Part shown: one piece after another, positions 18,563 through 27,508 of the stretch | Layout of the letters: each line of letters starts with the position of its first letter | Numbering within the stretch: the stretch's first letter is position 1 | Source: CAIWHR01 sp963846855 | GTDB lineage: Bacteria > Pseudomonadota > Gammaproteobacteria > Burkholderiales > Casimicrobiaceae | Assembly (NCBI GenBank): GCA_963846855.1 | Contig: CAWJXK010000009.1 | Coordinates: 1-64,000 of the forward strand | Direction: 5' to 3' | DNA: 64,000 nucleotides | The notes under the pieces: model-generated | Told to the model about the DNA's origin: nothing | The model's database searches: none | The model's input: the letters and a program-made list of their open reading frames with translations, nothing else | Position numbers and translations under genes: made by a program

Positions 18563-18910
18563 ATGCACGTCACATGCCTCATCCGTTACCAGATCGATCC
18601 GTTCCAACGTGAAGCCTTCGAGCGCTACGCGGCGACCTGGGGGCAGATCATTCCTCGGTGCGGCGGCTATCTACTCGGATACTTTCTGCCACACGAGGGG
18701 ACCAACGATATCGCCTGGGCCTTGATCGGGTTCGACAGCCTGGCCTCGTACGAGACCTATCGCGCGCGGCTCAAATCCGACCCCGATGGACGCGCAAATT
18801 TTGCCGCGGCGCAGGCGAAGCGATTCATCCTCCGCGAGGAGCGCACCTTTGTAACGGTCGTCGACGGCACCTTCTGCAAGCAACCCTCCAACCCGGGAGC
18901 GCCCGCGTGA
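18563..18910 (+). CDS. NIPSNAP family protein
   Basis: 115 residues. The ATG at 18563 (MHVTCLIRYQIDPFQREAFE) fits the usual start of the family; an upstream in-frame start adds nine residues. The pattern RYQIDP..., GGYLLGYFLPHEG and a central ALIGFDSLASYETYR is that of NIPSNAP proteins, which adopt a dimeric alpha/beta-barrel (ferredoxin-like) fold. Bacterial members have no settled function. The stop overlaps the next gene's start (GTGA), so the two are translated together. Confidence 0.85.
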   Translation: MHVTCLIRYQIDPFQREAFERYAATWGQIIPRCGGYLLGYFLPHEGTNDIAWALIGFDSLASYETYRARLKSDPDGRANFAAAQAKRFILREERTFVTVVDGTFCKQPSNPGAPA

Positions 18911-19260
18911 TCGCCGTGATCTTCGAAGTCGTACCTCATCCCGATCAACGAAGCGCGTATCTCGAAGCGGCAGCCGCGCTGCGCCCGCAGCTGGAGAAGA
19001 TCGACGGCTTCATCTCAGTGGAACGATTCGAGAGCCTCACCACGCCGGGAAGGATCCTGTCGCTGTCATTCTGGCGGGACGAAGAGGCCGTGCAGCGCTG
19101 GCGAAACCTTGCGGCCCATCGCCGTGTCCAGGCCGAAGGCCGGGATAGAATCTTCGCGGATTACCGATTGCGGGTCGCCGAAGTGCTGCGGGATTACGGG
19201 ATGAACGATCGCACGCAGGCGCCCGACGATTCTCGGCAGATTCACGACAGCACAGCTTGA
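18907..19260 (+). CDS. ABM-domain (antibiotic biosynthesis monooxygenase-like) protein
   Basis: 117 residues from GTG 18907, which overlaps the NIPSNAP stop by four bases. MIAVIFEVVPHPDQRSAYLE, IDGFISVERFES, SLSFWRDEEAVQRWRN and HRRVQAEGRD are characteristic of the ABM superfamily of small dimeric alpha/beta-barrel proteins. Members range from heme-degrading or quinol-forming monooxygenases to proteins without known activity. Coupling to a NIPSNAP gene of related fold suggests a shared process or a heterodimer, which is inference. Confidence 0.85.
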   Translation: MIAVIFEVVPHPDQRSAYLEAAAALRPQLEKIDGFISVERFESLTTPGRILSLSFWRDEEAVQRWRNLAAHRRVQAEGRDRIFADYRLRVAEVLRDYGMNDRTQAPDDSRQIHDSTA

Positions 19261-19336
19261 TGCGGTCAGTTGGCCAAGACCGCAGGATCAGTTCAAACTA
19301 ACGCCGAATTGAATCGTTCATCCATCGGAGGTCGAA

Positions 19337-19603
19337 ATGAGTCACGCGTCAATGCTGAAAGCCCGACGTAAGCACCAGAAAACCAAGAGACTCCTCGATG
19401 TGGCAGCCAAGCAGGCCAAACGAGCGGCGAAGCTGGCATTGGCGGGGCCGGTCGTGAAGAAGGAAAAGGTGAAGAAGGAAAAAGTGCCGAAAGAAAAGGT
19501 CAAGACGGAAAAAGTGAAAAAGGTCAAGCTGACCAAGGAGGAGCTCGGCAGGCAGGAATCGAAGCAGAAGAGCGCAGCCGCCGGGAAAAAGAGCGCGTCC
19601 TAG
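19337..19603 (+). CDS. Lysine-rich histone H1-like small protein
   Basis: 88 residues with a good ribosome binding site (ggagg, 19327-19331). Residues 45-68 are a tandem run of VKKEK-type pentads (KKEK, PKEK, KTEK, KKVK). About a third of the protein is lysine, with almost no hydrophobic core, so it is likely disordered and nucleic-acid binding, like the C-terminal domain of histone H1 or AlgP-type proteins. The rich pentad DNA repeat could vary in copy number. Function is inferred from composition only. Confidence 0.75.
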   Translation: MSHASMLKARRKHQKTKRLLDVAAKQAKRAAKLALAGPVVKKEKVKKEKVPKEKVKTEKVKKVKLTKEELGRQESKQKSAAAGKKSAS

Positions 19604-19926
19604 CCTTTGAGGACCCGCGTTCGAAAGTGAGTCGACGCAGCGCAGACTGACCGCGATCCTTTCAGCGATGTCGTCGGCTTCAGCGGGTTGATGGAAGCCG
19701 ACGAAGCCGGAACGGTCGAACGGCCCGCTTGCAGTGGCACAAGCCGATGAGTGCGACTGCGACGACCGCCATCATGGCAGCGACCATCCAACCAGAGCCT
19801 TTCGAACCCTTGCCCACCGTCGTAGTGATCTCAAGCCGCGCGGCGGGTCAGGCCGGCTAACTCTTTCCAGTCTGAATGAGCCACTCGCTGACCCTCAGCG
19901 CGCCCTCGCCGCCGTCGGACGCAGAA
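19604..19926. other. Intergenic region with a possible 45-residue membrane microprotein
   Basis: No gene is firmly supported. On the minus strand, 19680-19817 encodes, from a GTG, a 45-residue peptide with one strong hydrophobic helix (GWMVAAMMAVVAVALIGLCH) flanked by basic residues (CKRAVRPFRLRRL). It lacks a strong ribosome binding site, so it could be chance or the remnant of a larger membrane protein. The remainder shows nothing recognisable. Confidence 0.3.
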
Positions 19927-20712
19927 TCAAGTCTTGGAGCCGCTCCACCCGCGCCTTGGCCACGCCAGCGAGTCCGCCACCACCCAGGCGACGCCGATCA
20001 GAGCGAGATTCAGGGCGTTCTCGGCCCAGTTCATATGACTGGAAGGATCGGCCAGGAGCATCGGCACGTGCACCAGCGGGGTGAACGACGCGAACATGGC
20101 GGTCAGCAGGATCGCGGCGAGGCGGGCCTGCACGCCCGTCAGGATCGCGACGCCCGCCGCGATGTGGCCAACCCCGGTCGCATAAGCCCAGAACTCTTGC
20201 GTAGGCGGCAGCCATTTGGGAACCAGCGGGGCGGTGAGGTTCATGTAGAAGAAATGCGCTCCGCCGAATAGCAGCGCACAGACCCCGAACACCAGTTGGC
20301 CCAGGCGCGTGAGGCGCGCGGCCAAGGCTGCGTCGATCCTGGCGCTGGCGGCATAGACGACCAGTCCGCCCGCCGCGATCGCGAGTTGCTCGGCGATGCC
20401 GCTGTAGGTGCCGAACTCGGCGTAATGGGCGAGCACCACGCGGCCGTTCATCAGGATGACGACAATGAGCGCGTAGTAGAAGGTGAGCGCGGCGGCGCCC
20501 CAGGCCGCGGTCCGGCGCCACTCGACGGCGGCGCCCGCGACGAGCATGAACCCAGCAGCGGCATAGGCCAGGGCGGTGCGGCCGGGAAACTCCTTGGGCA
20601 TCGGCTGCCCCGGGTCGAAGCCTCCCCACGCCAGGCAGACCATGCCCAACGCCATCATGCCCAGGCCGTAGACGCGCCAGCCGAAGGCCATCGTCGGTTT
20701 TTCCGCGGTCAT
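19927..20712 (-). CDS. DoxX-like integral membrane protein
   Basis: 261 residues with about seven hydrophobic segments (LGMMALGMVCLAWGG, ALAYAAAGFMLVAGAAV, LTFYYALIVVILM, LAIAAGGLVVYAA, LVFGVCALLFGGAHFFYMN, GHIAAGVAILTGV, ALNLALIGVAWVVAD). The second half, with a conserved GVGHIAAG and A.LLTAMF arrangement, resembles the DoxX/DoxD group of inner-membrane proteins. The ATG at 20712 has gggaaag upstream. It is divergent from the alpha/beta hydrolase gene 98 bases away. Substrate or partner is unknown; DoxX relatives are linked to quinone or thiosulfate redox chemistry in some organisms. Confidence 0.75.
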   Translation of the reverse strand: MTAEKPTMAFGWRVYGLGMMALGMVCLAWGGFDPGQPMPKEFPGRTALAYAAAGFMLVAGAAVEWRRTAAWGAAALTFYYALIVVILMNGRVVLAHYAEFGTYSGIAEQLAIAAGGLVVYAASARIDAALAARLTRLGQLVFGVCALLFGGAHFFYMNLTAPLVPKWLPPTQEFWAYATGVGHIAAGVAILTGVQARLAAILLTAMFASFTPLVHVPMLLADPSSHMNWAENALNLALIGVAWVVADSLAWPRRGWSGSKT

Positions 20713-20810
20713 GACTTTCCCACGTTCGAAATTCTAGGCGCGATGGCCCGCTTTGGGAGAAACTCGCGGGAGCCCTCTCCAAAACGCGATTCGCGCTACG
20801 ATCGGCCGCC

Positions 20811-21608
20811 ATGCAGGTGAACGCCGCCGAAGCCATCGTCGAGGGAAACGGTGCCGAGTCCGTGGTCATGATCCATGGCTGGCCCGACACGCATCGCTTG
20901 TGGGACGCGCAGGTAGAGGCGCTGAAGGCGACTTACCGCTGCGTACGCTTCACGCTGCCCGGCTTCGATGTTTCCAAACCCGGGCGCGCCTGTTCGCTCG
21001 ACGAGGTGGTGGACGCCATCCTCCGTATCGTCGAGCAGACCTGCCCGGGCGAGCGCGTGACGCTGCTCCTGCACGACTGGGGATGCGTCTTCGGCTACGA
21101 GTTCGCCAACCGGCACCCGCAACTCGTCAAGCGCGTGATTGGCGTGGACGTCGGCGACGCCGGCTCGCGGCGCAACCTGGCCGAGCTGTCGTTCAAGGCC
21201 AAGCTGATGATCGTGGCCTATCAATGGTGGCTCGCGCTCGCGTGGCGCCTCGGCGGCGCCTTGGGCGACCGAATGGCGCGTTGGATGGCGGGACGGGCGC
21301 GGGCACCCGCATCACCGCAGGACATCGGCGCGGCCATGGGCTACCCTTATGCGGTCTACTGGTTCGGCGTCAGAGGCGGATTCGGTGCGTTGCGTTCCTT
21401 CGATCCTCAGGTGCCGATGCTGTTCATCTACGGCGAGCGCAAGCCGTTCATGTTCCAATCGACGGCTTGGCGCGAACGGCTCGCGACTCGGCCCGCTAAT
21501 CGAGTGATCGGCCTGCCGACCGGACATTGGGTGATGGTGCGGCGGCCAAAGGAATTCAACGACGCGGTTCTCGCGTGGCTCGCCGAGACGGATGACGCCA
21601 GGTCGTGA
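20811..21608 (+). CDS. Alpha/beta hydrolase, epoxide hydrolase/haloalkane dehalogenase-like
   Basis: 265 residues. HGWPDTHRLW (H22-G23) forms the oxyanion-hole motif. The nucleophile elbow reads LLLHDWG with D89, an aspartate as in epoxide hydrolases and haloalkane dehalogenases rather than a serine. The C-terminal LPTGHWVMV supplies the catalytic histidine. A cap region of about 80 residues (140-215) lies between. Such enzymes hydrolyse epoxides, C-halogen bonds or small esters in the cytoplasm; the tyrosines that would mark an epoxide hydrolase cannot be assigned by eye. No signal peptide. Confidence 0.85.
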   Translation: MQVNAAEAIVEGNGAESVVMIHGWPDTHRLWDAQVEALKATYRCVRFTLPGFDVSKPGRACSLDEVVDAILRIVEQTCPGERVTLLLHDWGCVFGYEFANRHPQLVKRVIGVDVGDAGSRRNLAELSFKAKLMIVAYQWWLALAWRLGGALGDRMARWMAGRARAPASPQDIGAAMGYPYAVYWFGVRGGFGALRSFDPQVPMLFIYGERKPFMFQSTAWRERLATRPANRVIGLPTGHWVMVRRPKEFNDAVLAWLAETDDARS

Positions 21609-21730
21609 ATCGCGACATGGCTCGAACAGGGCGACGCGGGACTCCCATCGGATCCGTGTAAGATTCTCAGGCTTGGCAGCGCGAATTACGCGCTGCAGTT
21701 CACAATGTAATCACGACAGGATCGAATCAG

Positions 21731-22186
21731 ATGAAGCGAATTGCGGGCTCTCGTCGGTTGAATCTGCAAATGGTTCTGAGTGCGTTTGCGTTATCGGTGT
21801 TCGTCGCCGGCGGCGCTGCCGCGGCCGCTCGCGGCGTGGACGAAAGCGAGCTCCTCGGCCTGGGCTTCAAGGTGCTCGTCGCGACGACACCGGTTCAGGA
21901 GGAGTGGGTGCAGCGTCTTCCGCAAGGCAAGGTCAAGGCGCTGCAGCGCAACGGCAAGAAGTACTTCATCTTTCCCGATGCGACGAAAAAGCAGATCTAT
22001 GTTGGCGGTCCGAAGGAATACGAGGCGTACCACCAGCTGCACCCGGAAAGCCAGCTGGGAACGGAGGAAGCGGCGAAGAAGGGAAGCGAAGCCCGCGCCA
22101 AACAGACTGAAGCCATGCAGAAGGCGACCGCTCGCGACCTGTCGGATCCCTTCCTCGGGGTCGGTTGGTCCGATCTCATCTGGTGA
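21731..22186 (+). CDS. Conserved secreted hypothetical protein
   Basis: 151 residues. A signal peptide (VLSAFALSVFVAGGAAAAA) is followed by a compact conserved segment: ELLGLGFKVLVATTPVQEEW, LPQGKVKALQRNGKKYFIFP and IYVGGPKEYEAY. I recall similar small periplasmic proteins of unknown function in betaproteobacteria. The tail (90-151) is charged and helical (EEAAKKGSEARAKQTEAMQK). ATG 21731 has acagga about 10 bases upstream. No enzymatic motif is visible. Confidence 0.7.
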   Translation: MKRIAGSRRLNLQMVLSAFALSVFVAGGAAAAARGVDESELLGLGFKVLVATTPVQEEWVQRLPQGKVKALQRNGKKYFIFPDATKKQIYVGGPKEYEAYHQLHPESQLGTEEAAKKGSEARAKQTEAMQKATARDLSDPFLGVGWSDLIW

Positions 22187-22286
22187 CGCTGCGCGACCTC
22201 GAATTCGCCTTGCCGCACGTCGTGTGCACGAGTTGCCTTGGACGGCTCGCGGCAAGCCGGGCCCGTCCCACAGTCAGCCGTCTTGT

Positions 22287-23549
22287 TCACTGGCAGACAG
22301 TTCCGCCTGTGGCCGCAAACGGAAATCGGGTGAGCTGTTTCGATTGTGTGACCGGCCCGGGCAAGGGTGCCACCATGACCTTGTACTCGAATGTCGCATC
22401 ATTGCCGTCGGCAAATGTGAACGTCGCGGTGCCCACCGGGTTTGCCACCACGTTCGTGGCGTCATAGGCGTCGAAGCGCGGCCCCGAGTTCTGGTAGATC
22501 GGTCCCGTATAGACATTGCCCGTGCCTTGCCGCGCGGCCAGCGCCGACAGCCAAAGCGGTGTGCCGCCGAGGATGTTGTAGGTGTACCAGGTGGCAAAGA
22601 TACTGTCGCCCTGATGCGCGAAACTGACGCCCCAACCGGATTCCGCGCCGTTCGGCACCCACCACAGGTCCTGATAGTTGGTGGTCGCGGCGAGGTTCGG
22701 CATGGCGGCAGTGTAGACGCACGTCACCTGGGGGCCGGTGCCGAGATCGAACCGTGTGATCGCCTTGGATTGCCGAACGCCGTTTACCGAATAGGCGAAG
22801 TTGCCGTTGCTGAGGTCCGCAAACGTCAGCGTGCCGCTGCCGACAGCATTGGGCGCACCCGCTCCGACGTAATTGTTGAACGGTGGTCCGCTGTCGACGT
22901 AGATCGTACCGGTGTAGGTCGTGCCAGTCGGAGTCGTCCGCGTGGCAAGCATCGAGAGCCACCATGTCTTGCCCGTCGTATCGTAGGTGAACCACGTGGC
23001 GAAGATCTGATCTCCCTGATGCGCAAGATCGATGCCCCAACCGGACTCGGCGCCTCCCGTCACCCACCACAGGCCCTGATAGGTCAGCTCGTCCCCGGCC
23101 GCGAATGTCGAGGCCGCAAACGCGAGGGGATTCCCGTTCCAGCCGGCAATGGTCGACGCGCCGTTGACATACAGACCGGGGCCGCTCGCAGTCACCAATG
23201 CCGTCACCGTGCATGCGCTGTTCGCGGCAATATTGAGGTTCGCGGAGTAGGTCGACCCGTTCGTTTGGACATCACTGCCACCAAGACACCCGCCAATGAA
23301 GAGCGGGCTTCCGGGGCCGTTGACCATCATCCCCGCCGGCGGCGTGTAGGTGAACGTCGCGCCGTTGATCGTGGCGTTCGCAGCATTCGTGATTGTGATC
23401 GAAAGTGTGGACTCTCCCCCCGAGACAATCGCGGCCGGGCTGAAACTCATGCTTGTGAGTGTCACGTTCAGCTGCGCTTGCGCGGGACCCGCGAACAGGC
23501 ACGCTGCCGCGAGAACCATCATGGCGAAGACAGTCAACGTGCGATTCAT
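22287..23549 (-). CDS. Secreted protein with DUF11-like domain and two GAESGWG repeats
   Basis: 420 residues. A signal peptide (LTVFAMMVLAAACLFAGPAQA) and a near-perfect ribosome binding site (aggaggag) fix the ATG at 23549. Residues 25-150 form a DUF11/Ig-like sandwich (SGGESTLSITITNAANATIN). Two ~125-residue repeats follow, each with LWWV..GAESGWG, a following AHQGD and IFATWF/YTY, then a WWLS/LWLS strand, SGPPF/SGPRF and a GTLTFAD/ATFTFAD segment. Such repeats are frequent in secreted proteins of Burkholderiales and Xanthomonadales and have no assigned function. It may be a beta-sandwich binding module; nothing indicates catalysis. Confidence 0.8.
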   Translation of the reverse strand: MNRTLTVFAMMVLAAACLFAGPAQAQLNVTLTSMSFSPAAIVSGGESTLSITITNAANATINGATFTYTPPAGMMVNGPGSPLFIGGCLGGSDVQTNGSTYSANLNIAANSACTVTALVTASGPGLYVNGASTIAGWNGNPLAFAASTFAAGDELTYQGLWWVTGGAESGWGIDLAHQGDQIFATWFTYDTTGKTWWLSMLATRTTPTGTTYTGTIYVDSGPPFNNYVGAGAPNAVGSGTLTFADLSNGNFAYSVNGVRQSKAITRFDLGTGPQVTCVYTAAMPNLAATTNYQDLWWVPNGAESGWGVSFAHQGDSIFATWYTYNILGGTPLWLSALAARQGTGNVYTGPIYQNSGPRFDAYDATNVVANPVGTATFTFADGNDATFEYKVMVAPLPGPVTQSKQLTRFPFAATGGTVCQ

Positions 23550-23783
23550 CGTCTCCTCCTATCCGCAACGGATGCGCGGTTGAAATCCCGGAGTTGATGG
23601 GCGCCGATCACGCCAACGGGCAATAGATCATCGCTCCATAACTACTACGTTGACGTAATCAAGTGTTACGAACCGTTTCATCTATCGTGTTGAGTCACCA
23701 TCCCCGAAATGTCACGGGAGATCGTGCCGGATTCCTCTGGGACTGCACTCGTGCGAGGGCATGCGGACGCGCGCATGCAGCGA

Positions 23784-24326
23784 CTACTGGAACGATAGGG
23801 GAGGCGGATAAGCCATATTCAAGTTGACGGCCGCCTCGACGGGGACCAGGCCGTTTTGCCGGACTACGACCGGCGCACATCCGGTGTCGTAGAGAATCGA
23901 TTGGACCGGCACCGTGGTCGCATGTCCAACCGCGCCCACGTAGAGCATGATCCCGGAGGGTGTCTGCACCTGTGCCGCAGCGCGTACGCCCGCGTGGGAC
24001 GGACTGTAGACGTGGGCCCCGATCGAGCAATCGGGCGAGGTGAACAGCACGCTTCCTCCCGAATTCCACGTCGCCATTCCGGACGCCATGCGTCCATCGG
24101 GACCATAGATCGGGCGGATCGACGCGGGCGCCACGACACCGCCGCTGATCGTAACGAGCATGACGGTCTCGTTGAGCGGCTTCGCCGCGACTCTGCCCGT
24201 CGAATCCATCAACACGACGGGGTTCAGCGATGGCGACAAGCCAGCAGCGTCGGTGCTCTGAGCACTGGCGACTCCATGCGCGGTGAGTGCCACCGCGGCA
24301 TATGCGGCAAGAATCCAAGCGGACAT
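23784..24326 (-). CDS. Secreted hypothetical protein
   Basis: 180 residues from ATG 24326, preferred over upstream ATGs because aggat lies nine bases before it and a signal peptide (MSAWILAAYAAVALTAHGVA) begins there. The mature part is beta-rich (PLNETVMLVTISGGVV, IRPIYGPDGR, GIMLYVGAVGHATTVPV) with two cysteines (SPDC, DTGCAP) that could form a disulfide. No family is recognised. The gene starts exactly where the decayed MBL/receiver pseudogene on the other strand loses recognisable sequence. Confidence 0.6.
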   Translation of the reverse strand: MSAWILAAYAAVALTAHGVASAQSTDAAGLSPSLNPVVLMDSTGRVAAKPLNETVMLVTISGGVVAPASIRPIYGPDGRMASGMATWNSGGSVLFTSPDCSIGAHVYSPSHAGVRAAAQVQTPSGIMLYVGAVGHATTVPVQSILYDTGCAPVVVRQNGLVPVEAAVNLNMAYPPPLSFQ

Positions 24327-24329
24327 GTC

Positions 24330-25350
24330 GAGATCCTGCATGATATGCTGGCCGGCCAGATGGAGTACACCTATTTTCCGATCGACCTGTATCAGCTGCC
24401 GGCGATAGATCACTTACCACGACTGACGAAGGCATCCACACGATCGGCGGCGCGCGAGTCGCCACGTAATTTCTCAACGACGAGGCGATGACGTGGGCTA
24501 CGGGTAGAAGTGGACGGCGCGGTGATGGTGTACTGGTAGATCACGAGCCGTATACGGATGAGCTCTGGAGCGCCGGCGCCGAGCACGGCCGCATAGAGTA
24601 CATTCTGCACGACGAGGATCGCCGGCACGCGCGGCTTCATGGCGGACGCCGATCTCGTGATCCACGACGCGCAGTACACACCAGAGGAGTATCTCTCGAA
24701 GAAGACCTGGGGACACAGCACGTATGACTACGTGGTGCAAGTTGCGGCGCCGCCGGCGTGCGACGAGTCGCATTGACGCACCACGATCCGGGCCACGACG
24801 ACGAATTCATCGCGGACATCGAACGCAAGGCGCGCAGCCTTGCCCTACAGCGTGGTACGGGACTCGAGTCTTCTGCGACTATCGAAGGCTGCGAGCTCGT
24901 CCTCGAGCCGCGCACCACCTTGAAGCCATTCGTGAGCGCGAGGCTCCCCTTCAGGCGTCCGTCGCGCAGCGCCGCTTTCGCATCCTGGCGGTGGATGACC
25001 AGCCGGACACGCTCATGATGATCGTTCGCGCGCTCGAGGCGGAGCATTACATCGTCAGCACGGCGACGAACGGCCCGGACGCGCTGCGGATGATCGGCGA
25101 GCGCATGCCAGACCTCGTCGTTCTGGATTACAAGATGATGGGCATGGACGGGATGGCCGTCATGAAGGCGCTTCGGGCCAAGCCCGAGACACAGGCTCCT
25201 GCCGGTGCTGATGCTCACCGCGATGGCGGACGAGCCGAGCACTCGCGCCGGATTTGACGCGGGCGTGACGGATTATGTGACGAAGCCGTTTTCGATTCCG
25301 CAGCTCACGCGCGCGTCCGCGCCTGCCTTACGAGGATCCCGCCGCAGTAA
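24330..25350 (+). pseudogene. Decayed MBL-fold hydrolase/receiver-domain fusion
   Basis: Joining frames recovers the C-terminal half of an MBL-fold hydrolase: DMLAGQMEYTYFPIDLYQLP, GGARVAT.FLND, VEVDGAVMVY, TDHEPYTDE, the metal-ligand region ADADLVIHDAQYTPEEY, KKTWGHSTYDYVVQVA and RVALTHHDPGHDDEFI. It is followed by a complete receiver domain (RFRILAVDDQPD, phosphoacceptor D in LVVLDYKMMGMDG, VLMLTAM, K in YVTKPFSIPQ). At least five frame changes are needed (about 24410, 24630, 24755, 24910, 25195, 25305), and the N-terminal MBL half with the HxHxDH site is missing. A REC-MBL fusion would be a response regulator with hydrolase output. Indel-rich sequence could explain some shifts, but not the missing half. 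Confidence 0.75.
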
Positions 25351-25363
25351 TCGGTGTGACGGG

Positions 25364-27400
25364 CTAGTCATAGACGATCTCGACACGATCCAGGTACCTC
25401 GACAATTCTCCCACCCACTTGCGCGATCCTGCGTCGTCGGAGCTCTCGGCAGCCTGCTCGAGGGCGGCGCCGATGTCGGTGATGCCCTGGAATCCCGAGC
25501 TGCCGCCTGCGCCCTTCATGCCGTGACGAGATTCTCCACGATCGCAAAGTCGCTCCCGTCCAGCGCACCCAGCATCGCGATGACATCATGCCTGCGATTC
25601 TGGATGAATCCGGGGATGAGATCCGCGAGCTTCGAATTTGCGCGGACGACAATCGTGTCCTAGGCTGCTCTCCTCATTCGATGAGGCAGGCGCGACCATG
25701 GAATGCTCCCTGATCGCTTGCAGCAGCACGTCCAGCTTGATTGGCTTGGTCAGATAAGCGGTACATCCGGCCGCCACGAATTTTTCCTGATCGCCCTTCA
25801 AGGCGGAGGCCGTCAGAGAGATAATAGGCGTCGGCGGCAGATGCTTCGCCTGTTCCCATTCGAGGATCGCTGGTGTCGCGGTCAAGCCGTCCATCACGGG
25901 CATTTGCCGGTCCATGAGCACGAGGTCGTATTCCCCGGTGGTGAACTTCTCGAAGGCGATGGCTCCGTTTGCGGCGATCGCCACGCGGTACGGCGTGTCC
26001 TGCAGGAAGGCCACCGTGATCGTCCGGTTGTCTGCGGAGTCCTCCACCAGAAGAATGCGCAAGTCTGGCAGTGGCGGCTCGGGGCACGCACCCACCGACA
26101 CGGTCGTTCCCCGCGTCGCCCCGGTCCAGATCTCGAGCGGCACCGCGAAGGAGAAGACGCTGCCTTTGCCGAGTCCGCTTTCGACCGAGATGCGCCCCCC
26201 CATCAATTCCACCAGTCGCTTCGAAATCGTGAGTCCCAGGCCCGAACGGCCGTACTGCGCGTGGTGGATGAGTCTGCCTGCGAGAACCGCTCAAACACCG
26301 TGCCCAGTTTTTCATCGGGAATTCCGATGCCGGTGTCCGTGATCGTGAACCGCAGGACACCCGAGGCGGATGCCTCCGCGTCAGGCGTGACTCGAAGAGC
26401 CACTTCGCCAGACTCCGTGAACTTGAGCGCATAGCCGAGCAGATTGAGCAGCACCTGACGCAATCGTGTCGGGTCGCCAATGAGGTCGCGGGGACCTCCG
26501 GCGCGATCTCGCACACCAGGGCCAACCCTTTTTCCTAGCGCGCGGACCGCCACCATCTCCGTGACCTTCCCCAGCAGATCGTCCAGCGAGAACCGGGTCC
26601 GCTAGAGCTCGAGCTGCGAAGCTTCAACCTTGGAAAGATCCAGGATGTCGTTGATGAGATGGAGCAGATTGTCGCTGGCGCGGCGAAAGATCTGCACGTA
26701 CTTGTCCTGCTCGGGGGACAGGGGAGTCTTCGCGAGCAGATCCGCGATTCCGATGATCGCATTCATCGGCGTCTGGATTTCGTGACTCATGCTCGCCAGA
26801 AAATCGGACTTGGTCTGGCTCGCGGTCTCTGCCATGGCCTTGGCCTGCTGCAGCTCCGCCTCCACGCGCTTGCGTTCCGTCACGTCACGCGCCGCGGCGA
26901 AGACGCCCTGCAGCGTGCGGCCCCGGTCGTAAAACGTGGTTGCGTTGTAGGACACTACGGTTTGCTTCCCGTCGCGCGCGCAGGCCGTCAGCTCATAGTC
27001 GGTGACCTTTCTTTCGCTCAGCACGCGCTTGATCGCCGCTTCGGCGCGTTCCGGATCGGTGAAATAGCCCTTGAACGGTGCGCCGATCAGCTCGTCGCGC
27101 GTGCAGCCGGTCAATGCCTCCATCTGCTTGTTAACGTCCGTGATGATGCCGGCGGGATCGGTGGTCATCAGCGCGTCGATGTTGGATTCGATCAGCGAGC
27201 GCGTGTAGAACTGCTGGTCGCGCAGGCGCTGATCGAGCTTGCGTTGCTCGGCTTCGACCAGCTTGCGTGCTGTGTTGTCGGTTCCGATCAGCAGATAACC
27301 GATGATCGCATCCTGCGCGTCGCGCAGCGCCGTGACCGACACCACCGCCGGGAATGGGGGAATGATGATACTGCGACTCGAAAGACGGGTCATCTGTGAC
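25364..27400 (-). pseudogene. Decayed hybrid histidine kinase (PAS-HisKA-HATPase-REC-Hpt)
   Basis: Read in transcription direction: the tail of one PAS domain (FPAVVSVTALRDAQDAIIGY), a full PAS/PAC (IDALMTTDPAGIITDVNKQM), HisKA with SMSHEIQTPMNA (H conserved, usual R replaced by Q), HATPase (DPTRLRQVLLNLLG, DTGIGIPDEKLG), REC (LRILLVEDSADN, D in LVLMDRQMPVMDG, YLTKPIKLD) and an Hpt domain whose phospho-His lies in HGMKGAGGSSGF. It ends at the TAG at 25364. An in-frame TAG (26602-26604) follows the HisKA domain, and frames change near 26540, 26485, 26255, 25660 and 25528. The sensor N-terminus is absent. It converges with the MBL/receiver remnant, 13 bases between ends. Confidence 0.8.
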
Positions 27401-27508
27401 GTCATCGGGGCGGCGCGTCAGATTTCCCGATGCGATGGATCGGCGGCCTGCATGCGCGGTACCATTTGAATTTGGCGAACATCGCTCGCCCACCTGAGGG
27501 GATTTATC

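Noticed and set aside
21780..23597. 605-codon plus-strand open frame across 21.8-23.6 kb
   Set aside because: It runs over a secreted-protein gene in another frame and antisense to the GAESGWG protein; Arg-rich random composition. The minus-strand gene has a signal peptide and a consensus ribosome binding site.
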